64,000 bases of DNA from Alphaproteobacteria bacterium (GTDB lineage: Bacteria; Pseudomonadota; Alphaproteobacteria; JAOXRX01): the NCBI GenBank assembly GCA_025800285.1, contig JAOXRX010000079.1, positions 1 to 64,000 of the forward strand. Direction: 5' to 3'. A program made the translations under genes and the position numbers. Numbering within the stretch: position 1 is the stretch's first letter; each line of letters opens with the position of its first letter. Of this stretch, positions 26,978 through 35,221 are shown piece after piece. Below the pieces are notes generated by a model. It saw only the letters and a list, made by a program, of their open reading frames with translations, did no database searches and was not told where the DNA came from.

Positions 26978-27229
26978 TAAATGCTTTTTTAAACTTTTAA
27001 TATAAAAATAATTAATCAACAGAAAATGTGGATAACTTTGTGAATAAGTTGTGCTTATGAGTAAAAATCCTATGTATTCTAAGGTTGCTTGATAAATGCT
27101 TATTTTTTAGACATTTTTCTAAGTTGTTGAATAATAAGGGTTTTTAACAAAATTTCAATTAATACTCAATATGTGTAATGAAAATGCGAATTATAATTAT
27201 AAAAATGTTGATATTTTGTTGCAAAAAAA
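26978..27229. other. AT-rich gap with two consensus DnaA boxes
   Basis: A 252-base gap between convergent genes. TGTGGATAA (27027-27035) and TGTGAATAA (27039-27047) both fit the DnaA-box consensus (complement TTATNCACA) in the same orientation, 12 bases apart, and a very AT-rich stretch follows. It could be a DnaA-binding locus or part of an origin. No CtrA-type TTAA-N7-TTAA site is seen. Confidence 0.45.
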
Positions 27230-28624
27230 TTATTTTAATAGCTTTGGAGCTTTTTTAGCTCTAATTTCCATTACTGATAGCTCTCTTTCTATTAAACCAT
27301 TACTATTAAATTTAAATAAGCCATCTATTCCTAAAAAGCCTGATTTTGAAGTTAAGTTTCTATATGTAGGTTTTAATCCAACTTTGTTTAGTTCTGCAAT
27401 CAAAGATACGGCATCATATGCAATGCTAGATATTCTTATAGGATTGTTGTTGAAGCTCTTTATGTAGTTTTTTTCAAACACTGATAGGCTTTTTGAAAAC
27501 GGTGTTGCATACCAAGCTTTGATTAAAGATGGTTCATCATTTAAGGTTTTGTCATCAAATAAACCTGTGCCTAAATATTTTGCTTTCTTAGGAGATATCT
27601 CGTAATAAGATAATAGAGATGCTATCTCTCTTAATTTATCTCCGCCGAATGGAATTAGCACAGCATTGAAGTTTAAATCTTCTTCTGTACCCTGTTCTTT
27701 TAGTTCATCAATTTTATCTTGTAATATATTTTTTGATGCTTTTATCTCTTTATATTTAGAGTATTTAGTAAAGAACTCATCGTTTGTCATTTGCTTAATA
27801 GTATCCTTGTTTTGAATTTCTTCTTCAAGAATCTCTAACTCATCTAAATATGATTGGTAGAACTCTATTTCTGAGTCTAGTCTTTCTTTTCGTTCATTGT
27901 ACCCTGAGAACTCTTTAATGAAGTCTTGAACATTAGTCATGTCATCTAAGGTTTCTTTCTTTACAATATTTAAATCTTTTTTATCTCTTAATATGTTATC
28001 TACAAGATCTCCATAAGTATTGTTAGGAAGAATTACAGCAATATCTCTTTTATTTTTACTAATTGCAAAATCTAGTATTTTATGTATTTGGTAATAAGGC
28101 ATAAAGCCCATTAAAAATGTATTGTTATCAGCTAAAGCCCAGTTGTTTGAAAAGCTAATAATTCGGATATTATTTTTTTTTGCTATTTTTTTAGCAACTT
28201 CTGTTGTTTCAGAAAATAGAGGGCCAAGGATTATATCCGCTCCTTTTGATATTGCTAGTTGAGTTGATATTTTCGTGCCAATAGAAGTTCCTTTTGTGTC
28301 CTCAATGATAAGAGATATGTTCTTATTGTTGCTTCTAAATAGAGATAATTCTGCTGCTTTTAGCATAGATTCTCCAACTTCTTTTGCATCTCCAGATAGA
28401 GGCAAAAGCAGACCTATTTTATAATTAGTATCTTCAAGATTCTTTTTATCATCGTAGGCTTCATTTTCATGGTGATTGTTTAATTCAGGTAGTGTCTCTT
28501 CTATAAAGACTTGAGCATGAGTATTTAGAGCTTGATTATTAGCTAAATATATACTAGTATTTGCAAATATATATGCAAATAATGTAACAATAAATAATCT
28601 TGAAAGTTTTAGAATAAATGACAT
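27230..28624 (-). CDS. LpoA/YraM-like penicillin-binding protein activator
   Basis: 464 residues. An N-terminal signal/anchor (about 5-25) is followed by a periplasmic type-1 binding-protein fold: YKIGLLLPLSGDAKEVGESM, then ADIILGPLFSETTEVAK, VILPNNTYGDLV and late IAYDAVSLIAELN. This is the LppC/YraM domain. In Enterobacteria LpoA is a lipoprotein that activates PBP1A, but here no lipobox cysteine is evident, so anchoring by a transmembrane helix seems likelier. A coiled region at about 250-310 is inserted. The neighbours rsmI-yraN-dolP mirror the conserved yraLMNP locus, except that this gene is inverted. Confidence 0.82.
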   Translation of the reverse strand: MSFILKLSRLFIVTLFAYIFANTSIYLANNQALNTHAQVFIEETLPELNNHHENEAYDDKKNLEDTNYKIGLLLPLSGDAKEVGESMLKAAELSLFRSNNKNISLIIEDTKGTSIGTKISTQLAISKGADIILGPLFSETTEVAKKIAKKNNIRIISFSNNWALADNNTFLMGFMPYYQIHKILDFAISKNKRDIAVILPNNTYGDLVDNILRDKKDLNIVKKETLDDMTNVQDFIKEFSGYNERKERLDSEIEFYQSYLDELEILEEEIQNKDTIKQMTNDEFFTKYSKYKEIKASKNILQDKIDELKEQGTEEDLNFNAVLIPFGGDKLREIASLLSYYEISPKKAKYLGTGLFDDKTLNDEPSLIKAWYATPFSKSLSVFEKNYIKSFNNNPIRISSIAYDAVSLIAELNKVGLKPTYRNLTSKSGFLGIDGLFKFNSNGLIERELSVMEIRAKKAPKLLK

Positions 28625-29478
28625 TTACAAATTCCTCTGAGTTAAATAATAAAGCTATTATACCAACTTTATATATAATAGCAACACCTATTGGCAATAT
28701 AAAAGACATAACTTATAGAGCTGTGGAAACCTTACAGAGTTTAAGTTACATAGCTTGTGAAGATACTAGAGTATCTGCTAAACTTTTGCAACATTATAAT
28801 GTAAAAGCTAAAACTTTTTCTTATCATGAACATAATAAGGATTTTGCTTCGGATAAAATAATAGAAAAGCTAAAGTCTGGATATAGCATTGGCTTAATAA
28901 GTGATGCTGGTATGCCTTTAATTAGTGATCCTGGATATGTGTTGGTTAAAAAATGTTTGGAGAATGATATAAAGGTTACTTGTTTGCCAGGAGCATCCTC
29001 CTCTATTACAGCTTTAGCTATATCTGGAATGCCTAGTGATAGTTTTTATTTTAATGGATTTTTGCCAAGTAAAAAAAGCTCTAGAGTAAAAAATCTTAAA
29101 ACATTAAAAGCTATCAAGAGTACTTTAATAATATTTGAAAGTGCAAAGAGACTTGTAGATACATTGATAGATATAAAAGAAGTTATAGGAGATGTAGAGG
29201 TTTCTGTAACAAGAGAGTTGACTAAAAAGTTTGAAGAAGTTAAAAAAAACAATGTTTCTAATCTAATATGTTTTTATGAAGATAATGGAGCTCCTAAAGG
29301 AGAGATTGTACTTATAGTTAAGAATGATATAAAAGAAGAAATGAGCCCAGAAGAGGTTGACTCTTTAATATTAAAATATCTAAAAGATTATAAAGTTAAA
29401 GATGTATCTAAAAAACTTGCTGAAGAGTATGGATTGAATAAGAATGAGATTTATAAGAGAGCACTAGAAATAAAATGA
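28618..29478 (+). CDS. rsmI: 16S rRNA (cytidine(1402)-2'-O)-methyltransferase
   Basis: 286 residues of the tetrapyrrole-methylase fold. Motifs are YIIATPIGNIKDITYRAVETL, ACEDTRVSAKLLQHY, GLISDAGMPLISDPGYVLV and LPGASSSITALAISGMP. It methylates C1402 in the 30S P site. The annotated start overlaps the divergent yraM-like start by 7 bases, leaving no intergenic promoter space. The first 14 residues lie before the conserved core, so a slightly later non-ATG start is possible. yraN overlaps its stop by 4 bases. Confidence 0.94.
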   Translation: MTFTNSSELNNKAIIPTLYIIATPIGNIKDITYRAVETLQSLSYIACEDTRVSAKLLQHYNVKAKTFSYHEHNKDFASDKIIEKLKSGYSIGLISDAGMPLISDPGYVLVKKCLENDIKVTCLPGASSSITALAISGMPSDSFYFNGFLPSKKSSRVKNLKTLKAIKSTLIIFESAKRLVDTLIDIKEVIGDVEVSVTRELTKKFEEVKKNNVSNLICFYEDNGAPKGEIVLIVKNDIKEEMSPEEVDSLILKYLKDYKVKDVSKKLAEEYGLNKNEIYKRALEIK

Positions 29479-29825
29479 TTTTAACAAGTTACAATAAGGG
29501 GTTGTTGGCAGAGTTTTTGGCCTCTATTTTTTTAGTGTTAAGAGGTTATAAGATTCTGAATAAAAGGTATAAAACGAAAGTTGGAGAAATAGATATTGTG
29601 GCTCATAAGGGTAATTATATTCATTTCGTAGAGGTTAAGTTAAGAAAGAATCAGGCATTGGCAAAAGAAGCTATAAGTTATAAAAACCAAGTTAGAGTAA
29701 CAAATGCTGCTAAAATATATTTACAAAAGAATCAAAAATATCTAAACTATAACTTGTCTTTTGATGCTATAAGTGTTAACTTTCCTTTGAGAATTAATTT
29801 TATAAAAAATGCATGGAGTGAATAA
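29475..29825 (+). CDS. YraN-family (UPF0102) endonuclease-like protein
   Basis: 116 residues with the YraN core: KGLLAEFLA at the start, then GYKILNKRYKTKVGEIDIVA and FVEVKLRKN, which preserve the D-ExK pattern of restriction-endonuclease-like nucleases. The function in the cell is not settled. ATG overlaps the rsmI stop (ATGA type), showing translational coupling. Second gene of the rsmI-yraN-dolP unit. Confidence 0.9.
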   Translation: MILTSYNKGLLAEFLASIFLVLRGYKILNKRYKTKVGEIDIVAHKGNYIHFVEVKLRKNQALAKEAISYKNQVRVTNAAKIYLQKNQKYLNYNLSFDAISVNFPLRINFIKNAWSE

Positions 29826-29826
29826 T

Positions 29827-30405
29827 ATGAAAAAAGTTTTACTACTTTTGTTTATGGCGGTGAGTTTAAGCTCATGTGCTTCTTTGTTTGTAACATCGGC
29901 TTCAACAGTTGCTTTCTCAACTATTCAAGAAAGAACTTTTGATGATGCTGTCGATGATACTTATATCAAGCTAAGACTAAATAATGCTTGGATGTCAGAA
30001 GACTGGGATATTTATAAAAACTGTTCTATGACAGTTAGTGAAGGAAGAGTTCTTTTGACTGGTGTAGTGGAAAATGATGAGGCAATGAAAACTGCAGTTA
30101 AGTTGACTTGGCAAATAGATGGAGTAAAAGAAGTCATTAATGAGATAATAATAAGAGAAGAGGGCAAGTCTTTCTTGCAATCTTCAACTGATGCTTATAT
30201 AGCTACAAAAATTAGAACAAAGATATTGGCTTCTAGAGATATACTTTCAATTAATTATTCAATTGATGTGAATGATAGTAATGTTTACTTGATTGGCATA
30301 GCTCAAAATCAAGATGAATTAGACAAGGTTATTGATATCGCTAGAAATACTGGTTCGGTAGAAAGTGTTGTTAGTTATATAAAACTTAAAAAGATTGATG
30401 AATAA
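29827..30405 (+). CDS. BON-domain outer-membrane lipoprotein (DolP/YraP-like)
   Basis: 192 residues from the ATG at 29827 (an earlier in-frame start at 29809 would spoil the signal peptide). MKKVLLLLFMAVSLSSCAS is a clear lipoprotein signal with lipobox LSSC. Two BON domains follow, one at about 45-110 (DTYIKLRLNNAW ... GVVENDEAMKTAVKL) and one at about 115-190 (DAYIATKIRTKIL ... LIGIAQNQDELDKV). DolP binds anionic phospholipid and supports outer-membrane integrity at the division site. It closes the yraL-N-P type cluster. Confidence 0.88.
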   Translation: MKKVLLLLFMAVSLSSCASLFVTSASTVAFSTIQERTFDDAVDDTYIKLRLNNAWMSEDWDIYKNCSMTVSEGRVLLTGVVENDEAMKTAVKLTWQIDGVKEVINEIIIREEGKSFLQSSTDAYIATKIRTKILASRDILSINYSIDVNDSNVYLIGIAQNQDELDKVIDIARNTGSVESVVSYIKLKKIDE

Positions 30406-30436
30406 AAAAAAGCCGGCTAACTAGCCGGTTTTTTTA
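30405..30436. terminator. bidirectional terminator
   Basis: CCGGCTA (30413-30419), two-base loop, TAGCCGG (30422-30428), with an A run before it and a T run after it. It serves both dolP and the convergent LRR gene. Confidence 0.9.
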
Positions 30437-30946
30437 ATTTAAGTGATTTAGAGCAGGGTTTGTATGTTGAGCTCTTTTAGTTGTTTTGATAAACACTTCT
30501 CTTTTTTGTTTTAACTCTGCATCTTTAGCTTTTTTATTTTTTTCTAAAGCATCTTCTAGAGTTTCTTCTTTACCAATAATAGCAATTATTCTTCCTGTAG
30601 GTTTTTTAACAGATTGTTCTCTATTCATTGGTATCATTGTATGCTTGCATTCAACAAAGTTTGGATTTAATTTAGCTAAATTTTTTAATTTTGCTGGTGC
30701 TCTATTTACATTAAGAGAGTTTCCTTTTATATCTAGCTTTTCCATTGTTGTTGGGAAGTAGTCTAAAAGTTCATCAAGACCGTCATCTGTAATGTTATTA
30801 TAAGCTAACTTAACAGTTTTAGCTTTTGAATTGTATATTTTCTCTTTGATTAGTTTTATATCTTTATCATTTATATTGCAAATTGATAAATCAAGAACTC
30901 CGTCCTCTACTCTATCAAGCTCTACTCTAACCTTGTATTCGTTCAT
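30434..30946 (-). CDS. leucine-rich-repeat protein of unknown function
   Basis: 170 residues. About residues 15-95 show ribonuclease-inhibitor-like leucine-rich repeats: LDLSICNINDKDIKLI, then VKLAYNNITDDGLDELL, then LDIKGNSLN, each with the LxLxxNxI pattern. The C-terminal half is Lys-rich and charged (ALEKNKKAKDAELKQKRE), without LRRs. There is no signal peptide or membrane helix. LRR proteins of this kind are common among proteins that host-associated bacteria deliver into eukaryotic cells. With Dot/Icm genes in the window this is a candidate substrate, which is inference. Start supported by GAGGATAG upstream. Confidence 0.75.
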   Translation of the reverse strand: MNEYKVRVELDRVEDGVLDLSICNINDKDIKLIKEKIYNSKAKTVKLAYNNITDDGLDELLDYFPTTMEKLDIKGNSLNVNRAPAKLKNLAKLNPNFVECKHTMIPMNREQSVKKPTGRIIAIIGKEETLEDALEKNKKAKDAELKQKREVFIKTTKRAQHTNPALNHLN

Positions 30947-31008
30947 TTCTATCCTCTTTCTTTTAAAGTTTTAAAGCCAATGATAACATAAAATTAGCTT
31001 AAAATCAA

Positions 31009-31039
31009 TAAAAAACAGAGAGTTATGTAAACTCCCTGT
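31009..31039 (-). terminator. terminator of rho
   Basis: On the minus strand ACAGGGAGTT, a short loop and AACTCTCTGT are followed by TTTTTT. One mismatch interrupts the stem. Confidence 0.75.
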
Positions 31040-31066
31040 CATTTGTTGTAATTTTATTTAAATTGC

Positions 31067-32326
31067 TTATTTATTCATTGATTGGAAAAACTCAGAGTTA
31101 TTCTTTGTTGCTCTAAGTTTCTCAAGTAAGAATTCCATAGCATCTACAGTTCCCATAGGATTAAGGATTCTTCTCAATACCCACATTTTTGTTAGTGTAG
31201 CTTTATCAACTAATAAATCTTCTTTTCTTGTTCCCGATTTTTGAACATCAATCGCAGGGTAAACTCTTTTGTCTGATATTTTTCTATCAAGAACTATTTC
31301 ACTGTTACCTGTTCCCTTAAATTCTTCAAAGATAACTTCATCCATTCTTGAACCTGTGTCAATAAGAGCAGTTGATATAATTGTTAAGCTACCACCTTGT
31401 TCAATGTTTCTAGCAGCACCAAAGAATCTTTTAGGTCTTTGTAGAGCATTAGCATCAACACCACCAGTAAGAACTTTACCTGATGATGGGATTACAGTGT
31501 TGTAAGCTCTTCCCAATCTTGTAATAGAGTCTAGAAGTATAATTACATCTTTTTTACATTCAACAAGTCTCTTAGCTTTTTCAATTACCATTTCAGCAAC
31601 TTGAACATGTCTTTCTGCTGGCTCATCAAATGTTGAGCTAACAACTTCACCTTTTACAGATCTTTGCATATCTGTAACTTCTTCAGGTCTTTCGTCTATT
31701 AAAAGAACTATTAAATATGCTTCAGGATGATTCTTTTCAATAGCATGAGCTATATTCTGCATAATTACAGTTTTACCTGTTCTAGGAGGTGCTACAATAA
31801 GTGCTCTTTGACCTTTACCGATTGGAGCAACTAACTCAATTACTCTTTGAGTCATGTCCTTAACTGTTGGGTCTTCAATTTCTAACTTAATTTTATCCTC
31901 TGGATAAAGAGGTGTTAAGTTATCAAAGTTAATTCTATGTTTTGTGTTTTCAGGCTTGTCAAAGTTTACAGCTGTTATTTCTGATAAAGAGAAGTATCTT
32001 TCCCCTTCTCTTGGAGCTCTTAAAACTCCTTCTACAGTATCACCAGTTCTTAAGCCATTTTTTCTAACTTTTGGTATAGATACATATATGTCATCTGGTC
32101 CCGCTAGGTAGTTTTCTTCCACAGATCTTAAAAATCCGAATCCGTCCTTTAAAACTTCAATTACACCACTGGCTTTAATTTCGGTATCTTCTTTTTCTGT
32201 TAATTTTCTTAATATAGCAACAAGTATGTTTTGTTTTTTCATACCGCTTGCATCTTCAATCTCTAGTTTTTCAGCAAGAGATAGTAATTCACTAGGGCTT
32301 TTAGCCTTCAATTCAGATAGGTCCAT
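31067..32326 (-). CDS. rho: transcription termination factor Rho
   Basis: 419 residues, the standard length. The N-terminal region has the helical Rho_N domain ([19 protein letters not shown]) and the RNA-binding cold-shock-like domain ([15 protein letters not shown]). The RecA-like ATPase core has the P-loop [35 protein letters not shown] and the secondary RNA-binding [20 protein letters not shown]. Hexameric helicase that terminates transcription at C-rich sites. In many alphaproteobacteria rho and maf lie near the chromosome origin, as they do together here. Confidence 0.98.
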   Translation of the reverse strand: MDLSELKAKSPSELLSLAEKLEIEDASGMKKQNILVAILRKLTEKEDTEIKASGVIEVLKDGFGFLRSVEENYLAGPDDIYVSIPKVRKNGLRTGDTVEGVLRAPREGERYFSLSEITAVNFDKPENTKHRINFDNLTPLYPEDKIKLEIEDPTVKDMTQRVIELVAPIGKGQRALIVAPPRTGKTVIMQNIAHAIEKNHPEAYLIVLLIDERPEEVTDMQRSVKGEVVSSTFDEPAERHVQVAEMVIEKAKRLVECKKDVIILLDSITRLGRAYNTVIPSSGKVLTGGVDANALQRPKRFFGAARNIEQGGSLTIISTALIDTGSRMDEVIFEEFKGTGNSEIVLDRKISDKRVYPAIDVQKSGTRKEDLLVDKATLTKMWVLRRILNPMGTVDAMEFLLEKLRATKNNSEFFQSMNK

Positions 32327-32463
32327 TTTTCATTCCTAATTGTTTGTTGATTTTGTTTGATAATTTGTCTTGATTTTATTATGGGATTATTAAAAATATT
32401 ATATAGTTATCCCTAAGACTAAATATAAGTATAAAGAGCTTTTTATAAAAGTCAAGCTTTTAT

Positions 32464-33054
32464 TTAAAAGAAATAATGTAATTTTAATTGATGCTTATTG
32501 AGAATTTCTTTGTAAACAAGCATTATTATTGTTCCATTGTTGTCTTTATAATATTTATATGAAGACTCTTCTTTTAAATCTTTATAGGTTTCTTTTAATA
32601 GATTTAATAATCTTTGCTCTTCTTTTTTAGCATCTTCTCTATTATTAAAGTTTTTTACAAACCTAACATCTTTTATTTTATTGTCCTCAAGAGTTACATA
32701 ATAGTGATCAAATTTTTCAGAAGAGTTAGTAGAAGAAACTTCATATATTTTTTGCCCATTATTAAGTTTTAATTCTTTTAATATTGACTCTTCATTCAAT
32801 TCATCTCCTAACTTAAATCCAAATACGGAGTCAATTTTTACAGATTTTTCTTGTTTAATCAATTCTTCAGCAATAGGTTTTATTATAAATATTTTTTTAG
32901 GTTCTTTTATTTTTTCTATTTTATTTACTTTCGGAGATGATTGCATTTTTCTTTGGTTTCTTGTGGTTGCAAAAAATAAAAAGAAGCATGATATTATTAG
33001 TAAAAGTAAAGATCCTATAATTAAATATATAGGTTTTATATAATTTGTTTTCAT
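32464..33054 (-). CDS. unknown single-pass membrane protein
   Basis: 196 residues, no family recognised. A short N-terminus, one strong membrane helix (about 10-29, LIIGSLLLLIISCFFLFF) and then a Lys-rich linker (NKIEKIKEPKKI) lead to a small domain starting near residue 78 at VFGFKLGDELNE. The domain alternates strands and charged helices (YYVTLEDNKIKDVRFVKNF, YKYYKDNNGTIIMLVYK). The topology suggests a periplasmic C-terminal domain. It lies 137 bases upstream of rho in the same direction, with no terminator between. Confidence 0.65.
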   Translation of the reverse strand: MKTNYIKPIYLIIGSLLLLIISCFFLFFATTRNQRKMQSSPKVNKIEKIKEPKKIFIIKPIAEELIKQEKSVKIDSVFGFKLGDELNEESILKELKLNNGQKIYEVSSTNSSEKFDHYYVTLEDNKIKDVRFVKNFNNREDAKKEEQRLLNLLKETYKDLKEESSYKYYKDNNGTIIMLVYKEILNKHQLKLHYFF

Positions 33055-33144
33055 TTGTTTTCCTCTTGGCTGTATAAGGCTATTCTATAGTTATAACTTT
33101 CCAGCTGTCAAGAATAAAATTATATTTTTAATACTTGTGTTGTA

Positions 33145-33172
33145 AAAAAGCCTCTTAAAAAAGAGGCTTTTT
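33145..33172 (-). terminator. terminator of the cupin gene
   Basis: AAAAAGCCTCTT, loop AAAA, AAGAGGCTTTTT at 33145-33172. It is symmetric, so it works on either strand, and lies directly after the minus-strand cupin gene. Confidence 0.85.
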
Positions 33173-33200
33173 GTTATTATTATTTAAATTTCATAGAGGG

Positions 33201-33551
33201 TTAAGCTCTGCCGTAAACATCTTCTATTCTAACGATATCATCTTCGCCTAAATAAGAACCACACTGAACTTCTATGAATGTTAGCTGTTCTGTTTCACTT
33301 CTGTTTTCAATTCTGTGAATGCACTCTACAGGCAGATAAACAGATTCATCTGCCTTTAGTTCGATGATTTCATCATTTTTTGTTACATGTCCTATGCCTT
33401 GAACCATTGTCCAATGCTCTGATCTTTTGAAGTGTTTTTGTAAAGATAATATAGACTGTGGATTAACAGATATTCTTTTAACTTGATATCCTTCATCGCT
33501 TGTAATTGATTCATACCAACCCCATGGTCTTATAACTCTATTTTCGCTCAT
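33201..33551 (-). CDS. mannose-6-phosphate isomerase-type cupin
   Basis: 116 residues. RPWGWYESI, QSILSLQKHFKRSEHWTMVQG (split here by short gaps in conservation), the E-x5-V-Y-L-P segment (DESVYLP) and IHRIENRSE are the conserved lines of the type-II mannose-6-phosphate isomerase cupin, usually the C-terminal half of the bifunctional AlgA/ManC enzyme. Here it stands alone without the guanylyltransferase half. It could feed mannose-6-phosphate to the phosphomannomutase at 2505-3890. It heads the minus-strand run downstream of maf and infA, 21 bases from maf. Confidence 0.8.
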   Translation of the reverse strand: MSENRVIRPWGWYESITSDEGYQVKRISVNPQSILSLQKHFKRSEHWTMVQGIGHVTKNDEIIELKADESVYLPVECIHRIENRSETEQLTFIEVQCGSYLGEDDIVRIEDVYGRA

Positions 33552-33572
33552 TGTTATTATTCCTTTTTATTA

Positions 33573-34139
33573 TTATTTATTATAACCTAAGCCTATAAGC
33601 ATATTGTTTACATTGTAAGGGCAAAGCCCCATTATATTTGCATAACTTCCATTGATGCCTTTTACAAATCTAGAACCATAGCCCTCTATGCATAAACCTC
33701 CACATACACCAACCCATTCTTTTGTCTTTATATATTCATCAATATCTTGTTTAGATAATCTTTTGAAGTTTACAACTGTTTTAACATATCTTATTGACTT
33801 TTTATTGTCAGGAGCTATTACACAATATCCTGTAAGTAGGTTTACTTTTCTTCCGGACATTAGCTTTAACATTCTTCTTGCATCTTCCTCATCTTTAGGT
33901 TTGAAAAGAGTTCTCTTGCCAACACAAGTTATTGTGTCGCAACCAATAACAAAAGAGTCTTGATTATCTGAGTGAACTTTTTGTGCTTTTTCTGTAGCTA
34001 CTCTTTGCACATATATATGTTGACTTTCGCCTTTTAACATTGTTTCGTCTATATCTGCAGCAATTGTAGCATCTACTTTTATATGAGCTTGCTCAAGCAA
34101 GTTTTTTCTAAATTTTGATCCGGATGCTAATATTAACAT
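33573..34139 (-). CDS. maf: Maf-family nucleoside-triphosphate pyrophosphatase
   Basis: 188 residues, normal for the family. It opens LILASGSKFRKNLLEQ (the SxSxxR nucleotide site), has IAADIDETML, an ATEKAQKV segment, VIGCDTITC with the catalytic aspartate and MSGRKVNLLTGYCV, and ends with GSYANIMGLCPY. Such enzymes hydrolyse dTTP/UTP or modified nucleotides, keeping them out of nucleic acids. The infA-maf order is common in Alphaproteobacteria. The start is 18 bases after the infA stop. Confidence 0.93.
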   Translation of the reverse strand: MLILASGSKFRKNLLEQAHIKVDATIAADIDETMLKGESQHIYVQRVATEKAQKVHSDNQDSFVIGCDTITCVGKRTLFKPKDEEDARRMLKLMSGRKVNLLTGYCVIAPDNKKSIRYVKTVVNFKRLSKQDIDEYIKTKEWVGVCGGLCIEGYGSRFVKGINGSYANIMGLCPYNVNNMLIGLGYNK

Positions 34140-34157
34140 GTAATAACCTGATTTTTC

Positions 34158-34376
34158 TTATTTAAATCTAAATGTAATTCTACCTTTAGTTAGATCATAA
34201 GGAGTCATTTCAACTGTAACCTTATCTCCAACTAGAATTCTAATTCTGTTTTTTCTCATTTTACCAGATGTATGTGCTAGAATTTCATGATCGTTTTCTA
34301 ATTTAACTCTAAACATAGCATTTGGTAGAAGCTCAATAACTTCTCCTGAGAATTCCATTAAATCTTCTTTAGCCAT
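34158..34376 (-). CDS. infA: translation initiation factor IF-1
   Basis: 72 residues, exactly the usual size, a single S1-like OB fold: [20 protein letters not shown], then [40 protein letters not shown] and KGRITFRFK. It binds the 30S A site during initiation. First gene of the infA-maf-cupin run, with GGAAAAAA before the ATG. Confidence 0.98.
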   Translation of the reverse strand: MAKEDLMEFSGEVIELLPNAMFRVKLENDHEILAHTSGKMRKNRIRILVGDKVTVEMTPYDLTKGRITFRFK

Positions 34377-34465
34377 TTATTTTTTTCCTTTTCTTTTATT
34401 TAATCTTGACGATTTATGAGCGAATATTAGCACTATGCACTTAATTATGCAAGTTTTTTTTAACC

Positions 34466-34494
34466 TTGACAAAGTGCTGCAGAGCAAGTAGTTT
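34466..34494 (+). promoter_or_regulatory. promoter placing the trmN6 start at +1 or +2
   Basis: TTGACA (34466-34471) and TAGTTT (34489-34494), 17-base spacing. The expected transcription start falls at about 34501, one base before the ATG at 34502, suggesting a leaderless mRNA. Confidence 0.5.
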
Positions 34495-34501
34495 ATTTAT
34501 T

Positions 34502-35221
34502 ATGGAAAAGAATAGAACAGTAGATGCCTTTTTAGGCGGGAAAATACAAATAACTCAACCAGAAAAAGGTTTTAGAGCGGGTAGTGATGCTGTCTTGTTA
34601 GCGGCGGTGGCTCCTAAGTGTTCAGGTAGAGTATTGGATGTGGGGTGTGGAGTTGGAACAGCCTCTCTTTGTTTTAAGTTTCATAACTCAAAAGCTAATG
34701 TGATGGCAATTGATATTCAAGATAACTTAATAGAATTAGCGAAAGAAAATTTTGAATTAAATAATTTTAAAAACATAGAGGTTAAGAAAGTTGATGTAAA
34801 TAAAGATAAACCAGAGTATCAAAGTTTTAACTCTGTTATTACTAATCCTCCATTTTTTAAACATGGTCATGGAATTAAATCTCCTAATTCTATTAAGCAA
34901 ACAGCTAATACAGGAGAAATTTCTTTAAAAAAATGGGTGGATTTTTGTTTTTTATCATTGAAAGATAAGGGTGATTTTACTATAATATTTGTAGCAGATA
35001 GGTTGTCGGAATTAATGTCTTATATGGAGGGTAAATTTGGAGATATAAATATTATACCTCTTTATCCAAAGATAAACTGTGATGCAAAAAGAGTAATAAT
35101 AACTGCTAAAAAGAATACAAAAGGAGTTACTAAAATGAGAGCTGGTATAATTTTGCATGATGCTGATGGTAAAGGTAAGCTTGATTACATTCTTAAAGAA
35201 GGAGGTAGGTATGATATTTAA
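34502..35221 (+). CDS. tRNA1(Val) A37 N6-methyltransferase-like protein
   Basis: 239 residues from the ATG at 34502. A TTG-initiated extension to 34466 is rejected because it runs through the promoter. SAM-dependent methyltransferase with VDAFLGGKIQITQPEKGFR, AGSDAVLLAAVAP, the SAM-binding VLDVGCGVGTASLCF and the catalytic NPPFF motif (VITNPPFFKHG), typical of TrmN6/YfiC, which makes m6A37 in tRNA-Val. No Shine-Dalgarno is seen. The last 11 bases overlap lgt. Confidence 0.85.
   Translation: MEKNRTVDAFLGGKIQITQPEKGFRAGSDAVLLAAVAPKCSGRVLDVGCGVGTASLCFKFHNSKANVMAIDIQDNLIELAKENFELNNFKNIEVKKVDVNKDKPEYQSFNSVITNPPFFKHGHGIKSPNSIKQTANTGEISLKKWVDFCFLSLKDKGDFTIIFVADRLSELMSYMEGKFGDINIIPLYPKINCDAKRVIITAKKNTKGVTKMRAGIILHDADGKGKLDYILKEGGRYDI

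Noticed and set aside
27140-27165. Possible CtrA site in the DnaA-box gap
   Set aside because: The two TTAA half-sites are 11 bases apart rather than the required 7.
27171-27467. Plus-strand 98-codon frame
   Set aside because: It lies mostly antisense to the yraM-like gene, has no RBS and no recognisable family.
34466-34501. TTG start of the trmN6 frame at 34466
   Set aside because: The TTGACA there is better explained as a promoter -35 box, and the family start matches the ATG at 34502.
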